Positions 1 through 8,932 of a DNA stretch of 41,649 nucleotides are shown here, in pieces. A program made the position numbers and the translations under genes. Every line of letters starts with the position of its first letter. The first letter of the stretch is position 1. Under the pieces are notes generated by a model. That model searched no databases, was not told the DNA's origin, and was given only the letters and a program-made list of their open reading frames with translations. Source of the stretch: an uncultured Alphaproteobacteria bacterium (lineage in GTDB: Bacteria; Pseudomonadota; Alphaproteobacteria; HIMB59; GCA-002718135); contig CACBQR010000008.1 of NCBI GenBank assembly GCA_902541435.1, positions 1-41,649 on the forward strand, read 5' to 3'.

Positions 1-630
1 AACTGCAACAAATTTATTTGTTTCATTGAATATTTGAAAAAGAGCCTTTTGCATATTGATGTTTTTTTTATAAGTTTTCAAACCTTCTTCAGAAAATATA
101 GGGTGCGAAGCTTTGTGAACAATTTCAGAAATTTTATTAGAATTTTTAAAATTATCTAGATCAGCAACACATTTAATATTTTTTTTATTGGTATTAATAG
201 CAATATAAGAGGCCATATCTATCCATCTCATATCTATTGAATAAATATCCTTTTTTTTAAAATTTAATTTGGGTATTTTCTTATAATCAAGTAGTTTTGG
301 ATCATTGTATGCTGCTAGTAATCTTTCACCTTTTGTATCCTCAATTACAAAGCTTTGCGAAGACTGACATTTTTTAATAAAAATTGATTTACTAGTATTA
401 ATAGAAAATTTTTTTAATTCATTTTTTAAAAAGTCTGATGAATCATCATCTCCAAATTTTCCTATGAATTTTGATTCAGAGCCCAAAATTTTTGCAGTAA
501 ATGCAGATACTGCTGCTGAACCACCTAATCTTTTATCAATACCTCTAGATAAAACTTTAATTGGTTTTTTTGGAAATTTATTAATCCTACTTATGTAATC
601 TGTAAATATTGATCCTGCGCAAATGATCAT
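1..630 (-). CDS. PfkB-family carbohydrate kinase, C-terminus outside the window
   Basis: This is the first 210 codons of a ribokinase/PfkB-type sugar kinase, which would phosphorylate a sugar or related alcohol with ATP. The frame is open from an ATG at 630 to the window edge. Residues 36-50 hold the glycine-rich PfkB motif (GGSAA followed by an alanine-rich helix), followed by a segment with the family-typical GKFGDDD pattern near residue 60. The second PfkB signature with the catalytic Asp lies beyond the window, so activity cannot be judged. It starts 10 bases after the sulfopyruvate decarboxylase beta gene and is the last visible gene of the long minus-strand run. If that run handles a sulfosugar, a sulfofructose-kinase role is conceivable. 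That is inference; the substrate is not readable from the sequence. Confidence 0.82.
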   Translation of the reverse strand, partial: MIICAGSIFTDYISRINKFPKKPIKVLSRGIDKRLGGSAAVSAFTAKILGSESKFIGKFGDDDSSDFLKNELKKFSINTSKSIFIKKCQSSQSFVIEDTKGERLLAAYNDPKLLDYKKIPKLNFKKKDIYSIDMRWIDMASYIAINTNKKNIKCVADLDNFKNSNKISEIVHKASHPIFSEEGLKTYKKNINMQKALFQIFNETNKFVAV

Positions 631-640
631 AAAATATTAA

Positions 641-1210
641 TTAAAGGTATTTAACTTTACCAATAAACTTTCTAAACCTATCTCTTATAGTTATAGGATT
701 GAGTGGAATGGGATCAATTTTAACATTTCCAGAATTGATCTTTGAAATTATTACATATGAATTATCTTTATCATCAATGGCTTTGTTCAATTCATTAACT
801 GTTTCCTCGCCAGAACATTCAACCACATTTTTGCAGCCAGCTCCTAATGCAACATCCTTCAAGGAAGTTTTCTCATCAGTAAATGTTCGTTGATCTCCTG
901 TTGATCCATAAGAACCATTATCAATTATCAATAAAGTATAGTTTGATGGCGCTCTATTACCTATTGTTGCTAGGGTATTCATATTCATTAAAACTGATCC
1001 ATCACCATCTATACTAATAACGTGTTTATTTTGGGATAGTGCCAAGCCTAAGCCAATAGAAGATGATAAGCCCATACTGCCTAACATATAAAAAAAATTT
1101 GGTTGATCACTAATTTTATATAATTCTTGAGATGGAAGACCTATATTACAAATAACTAAGTTATCTTTAAGAATATTTTGTACCTTATTTAATAAATCAA
1201 AACGGTTCAT
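641..1210 (-). CDS. comE: Sulfopyruvate decarboxylase, beta subunit (ComE type)
   Basis: This is the thiamine-diphosphate-binding half of a two-subunit 2-oxo acid decarboxylase. The expected reaction is sulfopyruvate to sulfoacetaldehyde plus CO2. At 189 residues it matches the short ComE-type subunit. The ThDP/Mg motif begins with GDG at residues 69-71 and ends with Asn98 in IIDNGS. Its ATG overlaps the stop of the alpha-subunit gene by 4 bases, indicating translational coupling and a shared complex. A phosphonopyruvate decarboxylase is the main alternative, but that enzyme is usually a single chain. An xsc gene elsewhere in the window, which uses the product sulfoacetaldehyde, favours the sulfonate reading. 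Confidence 0.8.
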   Translation of the reverse strand: MNRFDLLNKVQNILKDNLVICNIGLPSQELYKISDQPNFFYMLGSMGLSSSIGLGLALSQNKHVISIDGDGSVLMNMNTLATIGNRAPSNYTLLIIDNGSYGSTGDQRTFTDEKTSLKDVALGAGCKNVVECSGEETVNELNKAIDDKDNSYVIISKINSGNVKIDPIPLNPITIRDRFRKFIGKVKYL

Positions 1211-1707
1211 TTATCATCTTTCATTAAATTGAAATCACATAAAATAGCTACCGGTGATTCAACAACTTTGGCATGTTTGCTAAATGTTGAAATTTTATTT
1301 AATTCTTTTTCAGAAGAGCAATGCAACATAGGTATTCTCAACGTTTGTAAAATATCTTCAGTAATCTTCGCCATTCCACCTTGCGCTCCTACTGGCTCAC
1401 CAGGTGTACCCCTGTAACTAATTAAAAAAACAACAGGCATTTGATATAATTGTAATAGAGAAACAATTGCATTCACTGAATTTCCAATCCCTGTATTCTG
1501 CATCATTATACACGGGAATTTATTTCCTAAATAAGCTCCAGCACAAATACCCATACCTTCTTCCTCTCTTGGTACAGCCGAATAATAAACATCTTTATCA
1601 TTTTCAAGAATATCAATCATGTTGGCTAATAGCTTACAAGGAACACTTAAGTAAAAATCTACTCCACCTTTTTTTAAATTATCTATGATTTTTTTACTGA
1701 TTTTCAT
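1207..1707 (-). CDS. comD: Sulfopyruvate decarboxylase, alpha subunit (ComD type)
   Basis: This is the PYR-domain subunit that pairs with the downstream ThDP-binding subunit. The 166-residue chain has the family pattern PCKLL at 23-27, the acidic stretch VPREEEGMG at 45-53 (one of Glu48-50 should activate the ThDP ring), QNTGIGNS at 70-77 and SYRG at 97-100. It overlaps its partner by 4 bases. The archaeal ComDE enzymes make sulfoacetaldehyde for coenzyme M synthesis. Bacterial homologues mostly act in sulfolactate or DHPS catabolism, and the xsc and hpsN genes in this window support the catabolic role. The aldose 1-epimerase gene ends 46 bases upstream on the same strand, so the pair probably belongs to that operon. 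Confidence 0.8.
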   Translation of the reverse strand: MKISKKIIDNLKKGGVDFYLSVPCKLLANMIDILENDKDVYYSAVPREEEGMGICAGAYLGNKFPCIMMQNTGIGNSVNAIVSLLQLYQMPVVFLISYRGTPGEPVGAQGGMAKITEDILQTLRIPMLHCSSEKELNKISTFSKHAKVVESPVAILCDFNLMKDDK

Positions 1708-1753
1708 TTATGCGGATGTCTATAGATATAAAATTATAAAACAATAAATTAAT

Positions 1754-2806
1754 TTATTTAAAATCATTTCTTAATTTTATTTTTGTATTTGAATTATATG
1801 TTTCGCCTACTTTTAATATAGTTGATGGAAAATTTGGTTGATTAATAGCATCTGGAAAAATTTGCGTCTCTAGACACATACCATATTGTAATCCATAATT
1901 ACGATTATGTTTGCCATGATATGAATCTTTCATCATATTACCAGTATAAAATTGTATTCCAGGTTGATCAGTCGAGTATTCAACTCCCATACCAGTAATA
2001 TTACTGTAGATGGAAGCTATAGATTGATCAATAGAATAATCTTTGAGAACATAATTGTGATCAATACCACCGCCATCTAAAAAAGATTTATTTATTTCAA
2101 ATGAATTATTAAGATCATATTTTGTATTAACTACATCGAATAGTTTACCAGTAGGAATTGATCCCTCATCAGTTTCGCAAATTTGATTAGATGATATTCT
2201 TACAACATGGTCAGTAATATTTTTATAATTATCTTTATGGCCATGGAAATTCCAATAGTTATGATTAGTCATATTAACAATAGTATCTTGATCTGTTGTA
2301 GCATTAAAGGAAATTAGAATTTCGTTATTATTATTAAGTTCGTAAATAGTTTTACAATTTAGGTTGCCTGGATAATTTTCTTCTAAATGTTTAGACTGGT
2401 AAGTGAGCTCTACTTTTATACTTTGGCTTGTTTTTTTAATATCAGCTATTTTCCAAATCTTTTTATTAAAACCTACCTCTCCACCATGAAGATGATCAGG
2501 TTCAGTATTAGAATATAAATTATATTCTTTCCCATTGAGAGTAAATTTACTTTGCCCTATTCTATTACAAACTCTTCCAATAATTGAATTGAAATATCCA
2601 TGAGCTTCCAAGCAATCATCTAAATTACCATAACCTAATAAAACATCCTCTGTTTCAGAGACATTCGAAGAAGTTGGAATACAAACTTCACTCATATAAC
2701 CACCATAAGTATAAAAACTAAAACTATAATTGTTTGAGTTAATAATATTAACTATGTCAATATCTAAACCTTTATCATTTTGAAGTTTGGTAATTTTATA
2801 TTTCAT
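1754..2806 (-). CDS. Aldose 1-epimerase (mutarotase), GalM family
   Basis: It interconverts alpha and beta anomers of a free sugar in the cytoplasm. The 350-residue length fits GalM. The catalytic set can be placed: His107 in LHGGE, His182 in TNHNYWNFHG, Asp249 in GGIDHNY, and Glu313 in CLETQIFPDA as the catalytic base. The ATG overlaps the stop of the upstream EamA transporter gene by one base (TAATG), so translation is coupled. A mutarotase beside ABC import genes, Gfo/Idh/MocA enzymes, a PfkB kinase and sulfopyruvate decarboxylase fits catabolism of an imported sugar. Sulfoquinovose mutarotases belong to this fold, but I cannot see substrate specificity here. Confidence 0.9.
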   Translation of the reverse strand: MKYKITKLQNDKGLDIDIVNIINSNNYSFSFYTYGGYMSEVCIPTSSNVSETEDVLLGYGNLDDCLEAHGYFNSIIGRVCNRIGQSKFTLNGKEYNLYSNTEPDHLHGGEVGFNKKIWKIADIKKTSQSIKVELTYQSKHLEENYPGNLNCKTIYELNNNNEILISFNATTDQDTIVNMTNHNYWNFHGHKDNYKNITDHVVRISSNQICETDEGSIPTGKLFDVVNTKYDLNNSFEINKSFLDGGGIDHNYVLKDYSIDQSIASIYSNITGMGVEYSTDQPGIQFYTGNMMKDSYHGKHNRNYGLQYGMCLETQIFPDAINQPNFPSTILKVGETYNSNTKIKLRNDFK

Positions 2807-3705
2807 TATATTTTCCTTAATCTTTGAAAATCATTTTTTCTTTGTTGAAGATAAATGATTAATCCACCTAAAACTATGAAAAAAGCACCTGGGAAAAGTT
2901 GATCAACTGGCCATTCTGCAAAAAATATCCAACCTAAAATAAGTGCAAAAAATATCTCGATATAATCAAATGGCATAATTTTACTAAGTTCTGCTTTTCT
3001 TGCACCATATATTAAAAGTAAAGTTCCAGATCCTCCTGCAATCCCCATGACACAAACTACTAAGAAATCATTTATACTTTTAAAATTTTCCCACATACCA
3101 AAAAACATTACTAACATACATGCAACGATGATTGTCCCTGTTTGACCGTATAAGTTAATAAGTGGTGAAGGAACATGATCCTCAAAACTTAAAGAAGTTA
3201 CTCTTGCTAATGAATATCCCAAAGCTGCAAGTATAGGAAGTAGTAACATATAATTAAAATCTGATGACCAAGGTTGCATAATTAAAACGATACCTGCAAA
3301 ACCAGAAATTACTGCACTCATTTTGTACCAACCAAATTTTTCACCTAGTATAGGAATAGCAAGAAGAGTAACCATCATAGGTCCTGTGTATTCCATGGTA
3401 GCGACTAAAGCAAATGGGAGGTAAGCATAAGAAGTGTAGAGACATAATTGAGCCAATGCTACAAATACTCCACGGAATAATCCTAGCTTCCATTGTGTTA
3501 TTTTTATTTGTCTACCGTTTCGATGCCAATCTTGTGAGAAATATAGAGCAATAACACATGGGATCATCCCAAATAAATTTCGAAAAACAGAAAGTTGAGC
3601 TGCTGGATAGTCATTTCGCAAAAACTTTATCGCAATCCCCATACAATCCAATAAAAACAAACCTGAAAGTGATAATATAACAGCTAAAAATAAATTATTT
3701 TTCAT
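2806..3705 (-). CDS. EamA/DMT-family membrane transporter
   Basis: This 299-residue, strongly hydrophobic protein has about ten predicted membrane helices in two EamA repeats, typical of the drug/metabolite transporter superfamily. Members export or import metabolites by secondary transport; the substrate is not identifiable. The N-terminal half holds the usual motif region around residues 37-50 (AQLSVFRNLFGMIP), and the C-terminus is a short basic cytoplasmic tail. It is followed by the mutarotase gene with a one-base overlap and preceded within 15 bases by a Gfo/Idh/MocA gene, so it belongs to the same operon. In sulfonate catabolism such a carrier could export an organosulfonate end product; that is a guess from context. 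Confidence 0.88.
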   Translation of the reverse strand: MKNNLFLAVILSLSGLFLLDCMGIAIKFLRNDYPAAQLSVFRNLFGMIPCVIALYFSQDWHRNGRQIKITQWKLGLFRGVFVALAQLCLYTSYAYLPFALVATMEYTGPMMVTLLAIPILGEKFGWYKMSAVISGFAGIVLIMQPWSSDFNYMLLLPILAALGYSLARVTSLSFEDHVPSPLINLYGQTGTIIVACMLVMFFGMWENFKSINDFLVVCVMGIAGGSGTLLLIYGARKAELSKIMPFDYIEIFFALILGWIFFAEWPVDQLFPGAFFIVLGGLIIYLQQRKNDFQRLRKI

Positions 3706-3718
3706 TAATCATAGTCTA

Positions 3719-4777
3719 TTATTCTAAAATAATTTCTTTTCCTATTTCTTGACTTTTATAGATTCCATCTAAAATTTTCATTACTTGTAGAGAGTGTTCA
3801 GCCGGAATAGTAACTGGTTGATCGTTTGCAACAAACTCTGCAAACTCGATACATTCTTTGGCATGAGGTTCAATAGTGTCTTTTAAATTTCCTTCAATTT
3901 TTTTAGTTATGTGAGTTTGAGAATTGATATCATTTTTTATAATCTCACAATTAGGCCAATGCAAACCAGCTTCTCTTCCGTATAACCATACCTGCATATC
4001 TTCTATTTTATCTTCTGGTAGTTTATGATGAAGCATCCATGATACTTCAAGCATCAAGGTTGCACCATTTTTAAACCTAACAAACGCAGCTGCAAAATCC
4101 TCAACGTTCATTGCTTCCTTATCGTACTCTCCATTGTAACTAAAAGAATTTGGCTGCTTTGCTAATTCTGTTTTTGACACACCCGTCACAGAAAGTGGTT
4201 CTGGATTGTTCATAAACCAAAGAGTTAAATCTAATACGTGCACCCCTATATCAATACAAGGCCCTCCTCCTGAATTTTCTTTTTTTAAAAAACCAAGTGA
4301 GACTGGTAAAAAATTTCTTCTAAGCATCCAAGAGCGTGCATGATATATCGAACCAATTGATTTGGATTGATCTTTTATTAATTGAGAATCTTTTCTGAAC
4401 CTAAAGTGTTGAGCACACATTAATTTTTTTTTCGTTTGATCTCTTACTTCAATCATTTTTTTTATTTGTGAGGCATTTGGAGCTAAGGGTTTTTCACATA
4501 AAACATCTTTGCCTGCTTGCATTGCTTTAATTGCTAAATCACAATGATAGTTATTAGGCGCACAAATATCTATTACATCTATATCTGGATCATTAATCAT
4601 ATCTAAGGGATCAAGATATAATTTTTTTATTTGATTTATATTACCCCAATCTTCAAGAATAGAATTATTAATATCGGAACCTGCTATTAATTCTGCATGT
4701 TCTGACATGCGCCAACCAGGTACATGTAACTTTGCAATGCCACCGACGCCAATAATGCCAACTTTTATTTTACTCAT
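3719..4777 (-). CDS. Gfo/Idh/MocA-family NAD(P)-dependent oxidoreductase
   Basis: This is a cytoplasmic sugar or inositol dehydrogenase-like enzyme of 352 residues. The N-terminal Rossmann motif GVGGIAKLH is at 10-18. The family EKP motif is at 95-97, where the Lys is catalytic and contacts the nicotinamide. The C-terminal domain has DIGVH at 176-180 with the expected catalytic Asp and His. It lies 16 bases downstream of a second, diverged Gfo/Idh/MocA gene. Such tandem pairs often carry out successive oxidations or epimerisations of a sugar. Some members are NAD-dependent glycosidases, including enzymes acting on sulfoquinovosides, so dehydrogenase activity is not the only option. Substrate unknown. 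Confidence 0.9.
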   Translation of the reverse strand: MSKIKVGIIGVGGIAKLHVPGWRMSEHAELIAGSDINNSILEDWGNINQIKKLYLDPLDMINDPDIDVIDICAPNNYHCDLAIKAMQAGKDVLCEKPLAPNASQIKKMIEVRDQTKKKLMCAQHFRFRKDSQLIKDQSKSIGSIYHARSWMLRRNFLPVSLGFLKKENSGGGPCIDIGVHVLDLTLWFMNNPEPLSVTGVSKTELAKQPNSFSYNGEYDKEAMNVEDFAAAFVRFKNGATLMLEVSWMLHHKLPEDKIEDMQVWLYGREAGLHWPNCEIIKNDINSQTHITKKIEGNLKDTIEPHAKECIEFAEFVANDQPVTIPAEHSLQVMKILDGIYKSQEIGKEIILE

Positions 4778-4793
4778 AATTATATTTTTTAAT

Positions 4794-5783
4794 TTAGATA
4801 TTTATCCATTTTTTTTCTTTTTCTGATTGGTAAATTGATTCCATTATACTACTTCTCAATGCTGCTTCTGTAGGAGTAACTAGGTTTTTAGTATTGTTAT
4901 CATTTAATGAGTTGAGAAACAAATCAAATGCATGTGGTAATGTTTCTGGTAAATTTTCTTCTATTCTTTCTATTTTTTTACCTTCCTTATTTTCATTTAT
5001 AATTAATTGCTCATTAGTTGTTCTTGCGTGAGCTTTTGTACCGCTTACAAAAATAGTGTATGGCTGCGCTACATCTATCCATCCCGCAGCAATACTAGCT
5101 ATCAACCCACTTTTAAATTTTATCAAAGCTTCTCCACTTTCTTCACAATCTGGATATTGATTATATACTTTTGTAAAGGTTGCGCTCACTGACTCAACAT
5201 CAGAAAAAAACCATAAAAGAAGATCTAAAACATGTGTTCCTAAATCACCAAAAGCTCCAACGCCTGCAACCTTAGGATCTGTCATCCATTGATAGTTTTT
5301 GAAAATATCCCTCATAAGACCATCGTGACAATTAATGAGTCGAATTCTTGAAATTTCGCCAAAATAATTATCAGTGATTAATTGTTTAAGCTTTATGTAA
5401 ACAGGATTGCTTCTCATGAAATATCCAGTTTGAAAAATAATTTTTGAAGACTCAATAAGATTTGCCATTTCAAAAGAGTCTTTTTTTCCTATACCCAAAG
5501 GTTTTTCTATAAAACAGTGTTTTTTATTCTCGGTAATTTTTTTAACTAATTCATAGTGCAAATTAGTTTCTGAACATACTATAACACCATCTAAATTAGG
5601 TTCTTTCAATAAATCAACATAGTTATCATAATTCTTACATTGCAGTTTATCAGAATCAATTTTTGACCTATTCTTGTCTTTGTCCCAAACACCAATACAA
5701 TTAATTTTAATGTTTGAAATTACCTTAGAAATAAAATTTGGTGTATGAATATGAGAGGTTCCAATAAATGCTATATTTTTCAT
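4794..5783 (-). CDS. Gfo/Idh/MocA-family oxidoreductase with unusual nucleotide-binding loop
   Basis: The protein has 329 residues with the Gfo/Idh/MocA layout: a Rossmann domain, EKP at 93-95, and GDLGTHVLDL at 179-188 containing the expected Asp180 and His184. The dinucleotide loop is unusual. Where the neighbouring paralogue has GxGGIA, this one has GTSHIHTPN at 8-16, without the second and third glycines but with two histidines. The enzyme may bind cofactor differently or belong to a distinct subfamily. It starts 18 bases after the OppF-type ATPase gene and precedes the other Gfo/Idh/MocA gene, so both probably act on the compound brought in by that importer. Substrate unknown. Confidence 0.88.
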   Translation of the reverse strand: MKNIAFIGTSHIHTPNFISKVISNIKINCIGVWDKDKNRSKIDSDKLQCKNYDNYVDLLKEPNLDGVIVCSETNLHYELVKKITENKKHCFIEKPLGIGKKDSFEMANLIESSKIIFQTGYFMRSNPVYIKLKQLITDNYFGEISRIRLINCHDGLMRDIFKNYQWMTDPKVAGVGAFGDLGTHVLDLLLWFFSDVESVSATFTKVYNQYPDCEESGEALIKFKSGLIASIAAGWIDVAQPYTIFVSGTKAHARTTNEQLIINENKEGKKIERIEENLPETLPHAFDLFLNSLNDNNTKNLVTPTEAALRSSIMESIYQSEKEKKWINI

Positions 5784-5801
5784 TACAGTTATAAAAACTA
5801 C

Positions 5802-6788
5802 TTATAGAGCACAACACTGATCGACCCAGTGACCTGGTTCAACTTCAATAAGGCCCATTTTTATTTCTCCACCTTTGCAATCTACTCCAGGATTAGGACA
5901 TCTGGTTCTAAATACACAACCTGGAGGTGGATTTAATGCACTAGGAATTTCTCCCTTTAGTTCTATAGCTTCAGATCTTTTCTCTGGATCAATTGATGGA
6001 ATAGAAGATAATAGTGCCTTTGTGTAAGAATGTTTTGGATTCTTAAATAATTCTCTTGAGGGTCCCATTTCAACAATGTGCCCCAAATACATAACTGCAA
6101 CAACGTCACATACATGAGCTACTACACTTAAATCATGACTTATGAATAAATAAGTTAAGTTAAGCTCGGTTTGAAGTTGTTTTAAAAGATTTAATATATC
6201 TGCTTGTATTGATACATCTAAAGCAGCAACACTTTCGTCTGCTACTATAAATTTTGGATTACTTACTAAGGCTCTTGCAATTGATATTCTTTGTCTTTGT
6301 CCTCCAGAAAATGCATGAGGAAATCTTCTTAGGTGCTCAATATTTAATCTACATTTTGAAGCAATGTCTCTTACTCTTTCATCAGTTTCTTGTCTTGAGT
6401 TTGTTATTTTCATCACTTCTAAAGGCTCTGCAATAATATCCCTCACTGTCATTCTTGGACTTAAAGCAGCATAAGGATCTTGAAAAATTAATTGAGCTTT
6501 TTTTCTATATTCTTTTAAATCTTGTTTGTTCATATCTGTTAAATCATAATCTCTTTCATCGTCATGAAAAATAACATTTCCAGAACTAATTTTATTAGCT
6601 CCAAGTATTGCTCTACCAAGAGTAGTTTTTCCTGAACCAGATTCACCCACTAAACCAAAAAAAGATCCTTTTTTAATTTTGATATTGATATTGTTTACAG
6701 CATGTATTTTTTGTTTTTTTGAAATAAAATTTTCTTGATAATCAAAATTTACTGAAACATTATTTACTGAAATTAAATTATCACCCAT
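5802..6788 (-). CDS. ABC transporter ATP-binding protein, OppF/DppF type
   Basis: This is the second ATPase of an oligopeptide/oligosaccharide-type importer. Counting from the chosen start, Walker A (GESGSGKT) is at 48-55, the ABC signature (FSGGQRQR) near 161 and Walker B (IVADESVAALD) near 180. The C-terminal oligopeptide-transporter tail has the cysteine pattern TRCP...C...QCC, known in DppD/DppF-type proteins to hold an iron-sulfur cluster. I chose the ATG at 6788, which overlaps the OppD-type stop by 8 bases (ATGGGTGA). An earlier in-frame ATG at 6842 would add 18 residues that only read through the neighbour's tail. The last codons share a nearly identical DNA stretch with the OppD-type gene. 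Confidence 0.93.
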   Translation of the reverse strand: MGDNLISVNNVSVNFDYQENFISKKQKIHAVNNINIKIKKGSFFGLVGESGSGKTTLGRAILGANKISSGNVIFHDDERDYDLTDMNKQDLKEYRKKAQLIFQDPYAALSPRMTVRDIIAEPLEVMKITNSRQETDERVRDIASKCRLNIEHLRRFPHAFSGGQRQRISIARALVSNPKFIVADESVAALDVSIQADILNLLKQLQTELNLTYLFISHDLSVVAHVCDVVAVMYLGHIVEMGPSRELFKNPKHSYTKALLSSIPSIDPEKRSEAIELKGEIPSALNPPPGCVFRTRCPNPGVDCKGGEIKMGLIEVEPGHWVDQCCAL

Positions 6789-7770
6789 TTTGACCACACT
6801 TAATTCCACATTGATCAACCCAGTGACCTGGTTCAACTTCAATTAGTTTCATTTCTATTTTACCATCTTTTCCTTCTGGATTATGATGGGGGCATCTAGT
6901 TCTAAATACACACCCTGTTGGTCTATCTAATGGACTTGGAATATTTCCAGGTATTGGAGATAACGGCGCGTCTAAGTTATTTATGTCAGGTAAAGCTTGT
7001 AATAGCCCTTTTGTATAAGGATGTTTTGGGTTTTTAAGGATCTCATTTACTGGACCTTTCTCCACTACACTTCCCAAATACATAACCGCTACATGATCAG
7101 CGACCTGTGCAATAACACCTAGATCGTGAGTAATAAATATTACTCCCATTTGATATTCTTTAATAATATCTTTAATTAGGTTAATTACTTGAGCTTGAAT
7201 TGTTACATCTAAAGCAGTTGTTGGCTCATCTGCTAATAAAAGTTTAGGCATTGTTGATAGTGCCATAGCTATCATTGCTCTTTGACGCATTCCCCCAGAT
7301 AATTCAAATGCATATTGATTAAACCGTTTTTCTGCATCTGCTATGCCTACTCTTTTTAGCATGTTTATGGATATTGATTTTGCTTCCTCTTTATTAATAT
7401 TTTTATGAATTAGTAATTGCTCAACCATTTGTGCGCCAATTTTTATTGCCGGAGCAAAACTTGCCATAGGCTCTTGAAAAATCATTGATACTTTACCACC
7501 TCTTATTTTTTTTAAGTCTTGCTTAGAGGTAAATTGAAGAACATTTTCGTTGTCTAAAATTATTTCTGCGTCTTCATTATAAGAAGTATTACCTGGATTT
7601 AATTTCATAATCGATTTAGCAGTCACAGATTTACCTGATCCGGATTCACCAACTATACCAAGTACTTCACCTTGATCTACAGAAAGAGAGATATTTTCAA
7701 CTGCAGTAATTCTACCTTCATCAGTATCAAATTTTACATCTAAATTTTTTACTTCTAATAAATGACTCAT
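6781..7770 (-). CDS. ABC transporter ATP-binding protein, OppD/DppD type
   Basis: This is the first ATPase subunit of the Opp/Dpp-type importer, 329 residues. Walker A GESGSGKS is at 41-48, a Q-loop (FQEPM) near 98, the signature LSGGMRQR at 157-164 and Walker B LLLADEP at 177-183. The C-terminal extension has the RTRCP...QC cysteine cluster of this subfamily. It lies one base from the OppC-type permease gene and overlaps the OppF-type gene by 8 bases, so all four membrane and ATPase subunits should be made together. Family members import peptides, nickel or oligosaccharides. The sugar-enzyme neighbours suggest a glycoside rather than a peptide; this is inference. Confidence 0.94.
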   Translation of the reverse strand: MSHLLEVKNLDVKFDTDEGRITAVENISLSVDQGEVLGIVGESGSGKSVTAKSIMKLNPGNTSYNEDAEIILDNENVLQFTSKQDLKKIRGGKVSMIFQEPMASFAPAIKIGAQMVEQLLIHKNINKEEAKSISINMLKRVGIADAEKRFNQYAFELSGGMRQRAMIAMALSTMPKLLLADEPTTALDVTIQAQVINLIKDIIKEYQMGVIFITHDLGVIAQVADHVAVMYLGSVVEKGPVNEILKNPKHPYTKGLLQALPDINNLDAPLSPIPGNIPSPLDRPTGCVFRTRCPHHNPEGKDGKIEMKLIEVEPGHWVDQCGIKCGQNG

Positions 7771-7771
7771 A

Positions 7772-8932
7772 TTATTTTACCTTATGAGGATCTGCTGCAT
7801 CACGTAATCCATCCCCTACATAGACAAATGTTAAAATTAATACGACTAAGAAAAATACAGGAATAAAATACCATTGATAGTTTAAAAGTACGTCGGCCTT
7901 TGTTGCATTTTGTAAAAGTACACCTAGAGAGTTTACAGGTTCTCTCAAACCAAGTCCTATAAAACTTAAAGCTGTTTCAGATAATAACATGTATGGGAAA
8001 CTAATGACTAAATCGACAATAATATAGCTCGTGAAACTTGGTAACAAGTGTCTTATAATAATGTGAGTAGATGATGCTCCACAAAGTTTTGCAGCAAGAA
8101 TATATTCTTGGCTTCTTTCACTAAGTAGATGCGTTCTTACTCTTCTAGCAAGTGTTGGCCATGAAATTAATCCAAGTAAACAGGAAATAAAAAAGAACCG
8201 TAATTCAGAACTCCATTCTAATGGCGCAAAGGCAGCAAGACACATAAACAGAGGTATTGGCGGAACCGTTCGAATTGCATCAGTAAACATTTGCAATACA
8301 CTATCAATCCATCCACCATAGTAACCTGATATTCCACCTATAATTAAGGATAGTACAAATGATATAAAAACACCAAGTGTCCCTACAGCTAGTGAAATAT
8401 AAATTGCACTCAAGGTTCTGCTAAATAAATCTTTTCCTGCCTTATCTGTTCCAAATATATGAATACCACCTTCTTCAACTCCAAATAAATGAGTATTAAA
8501 TGTAAAACCTGGAATTTTAAAATCTAAAATTTTTCCTGGAAGATTTATATTAAAATCAAAAACTTTATACTCCCAACCTTCAACAAAAAAATAAACATAT
8601 CTTCTTTTTTCTGTATCAGTTTTATAGACCCATCTAAAATTAGTATCAGCTCCTCTATATTTTGTTAAAGTGTGTAAAAACGGCCTTGGTGAAAAACCAT
8701 TTTCATCCCAAAACATCGGAACCTGAGGTGCTCCATTTTCATAATCTTTGTCGCGACCATTAATAGTCGGATCATATGGAGATAAAAAATCTGAGAATAG
8801 ACTACAAACAATCATGAAAAGTAATATTGAACCTGCAATCATTGCCGATCTATTTCCAAAAAAGCGTGTTCTTACTAATTGCATCTGTGTAGCTGTATAA
8901 TAAGCTTCTTTTTTTTGATTACTAACCTCCAC
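7772..8932 (-). CDS. ABC transporter permease, OppC/DppC type, with long periplasmic insertion
   Basis: This inner-membrane permease has 386 residues, longer than the usual 280-310. After the first helix (about 30-50) there are roughly 120 residues rich in aromatic and charged residues, presumably periplasmic, before the HIFGTDKAGKD segment near 154-164 that opens the transport domain. The EAA-type loop that contacts the ATPase is around 270-300 (AAKLCGAS...RHLLP), and the protein ends with the typical DGLRDAADP segment. Extended OppC proteins of this kind occur in some oligosaccharide and YejE-like systems. The start overlaps the OppB-type stop by 11 bases, consistent with a tightly coupled heterodimer. 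Confidence 0.93.
   Translation of the reverse strand: MEVSNQKKEAYYTATQMQLVRTRFFGNRSAMIAGSILLFMIVCSLFSDFLSPYDPTINGRDKDYENGAPQVPMFWDENGFSPRPFLHTLTKYRGADTNFRWVYKTDTEKRRYVYFFVEGWEYKVFDFNINLPGKILDFKIPGFTFNTHLFGVEEGGIHIFGTDKAGKDLFSRTLSAIYISLAVGTLGVFISFVLSLIIGGISGYYGGWIDSVLQMFTDAIRTVPPIPLFMCLAAFAPLEWSSELRFFFISCLLGLISWPTLARRVRTHLLSERSQEYILAAKLCGASSTHIIIRHLLPSFTSYIIVDLVISFPYMLLSETALSFIGLGLREPVNSLGVLLQNATKADVLLNYQWYFIPVFFLVVLILTFVYVGDGLRDAADPHKVK

Noticed and set aside
641-1707. Phosphonopyruvate decarboxylase for a phosphonate pathway
   Set aside because: Two short subunits and the presence of xsc favour sulfopyruvate; no PEP mutase or phosphonate hydrolase is nearby. Not fully excluded.
5802-6842. 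Longer form of the OppF-type ATPase starting at 6842
   Set aside because: The added residues only read the neighbour's 3' end in another frame; the ATG at 6788 gives the usual short overlap.
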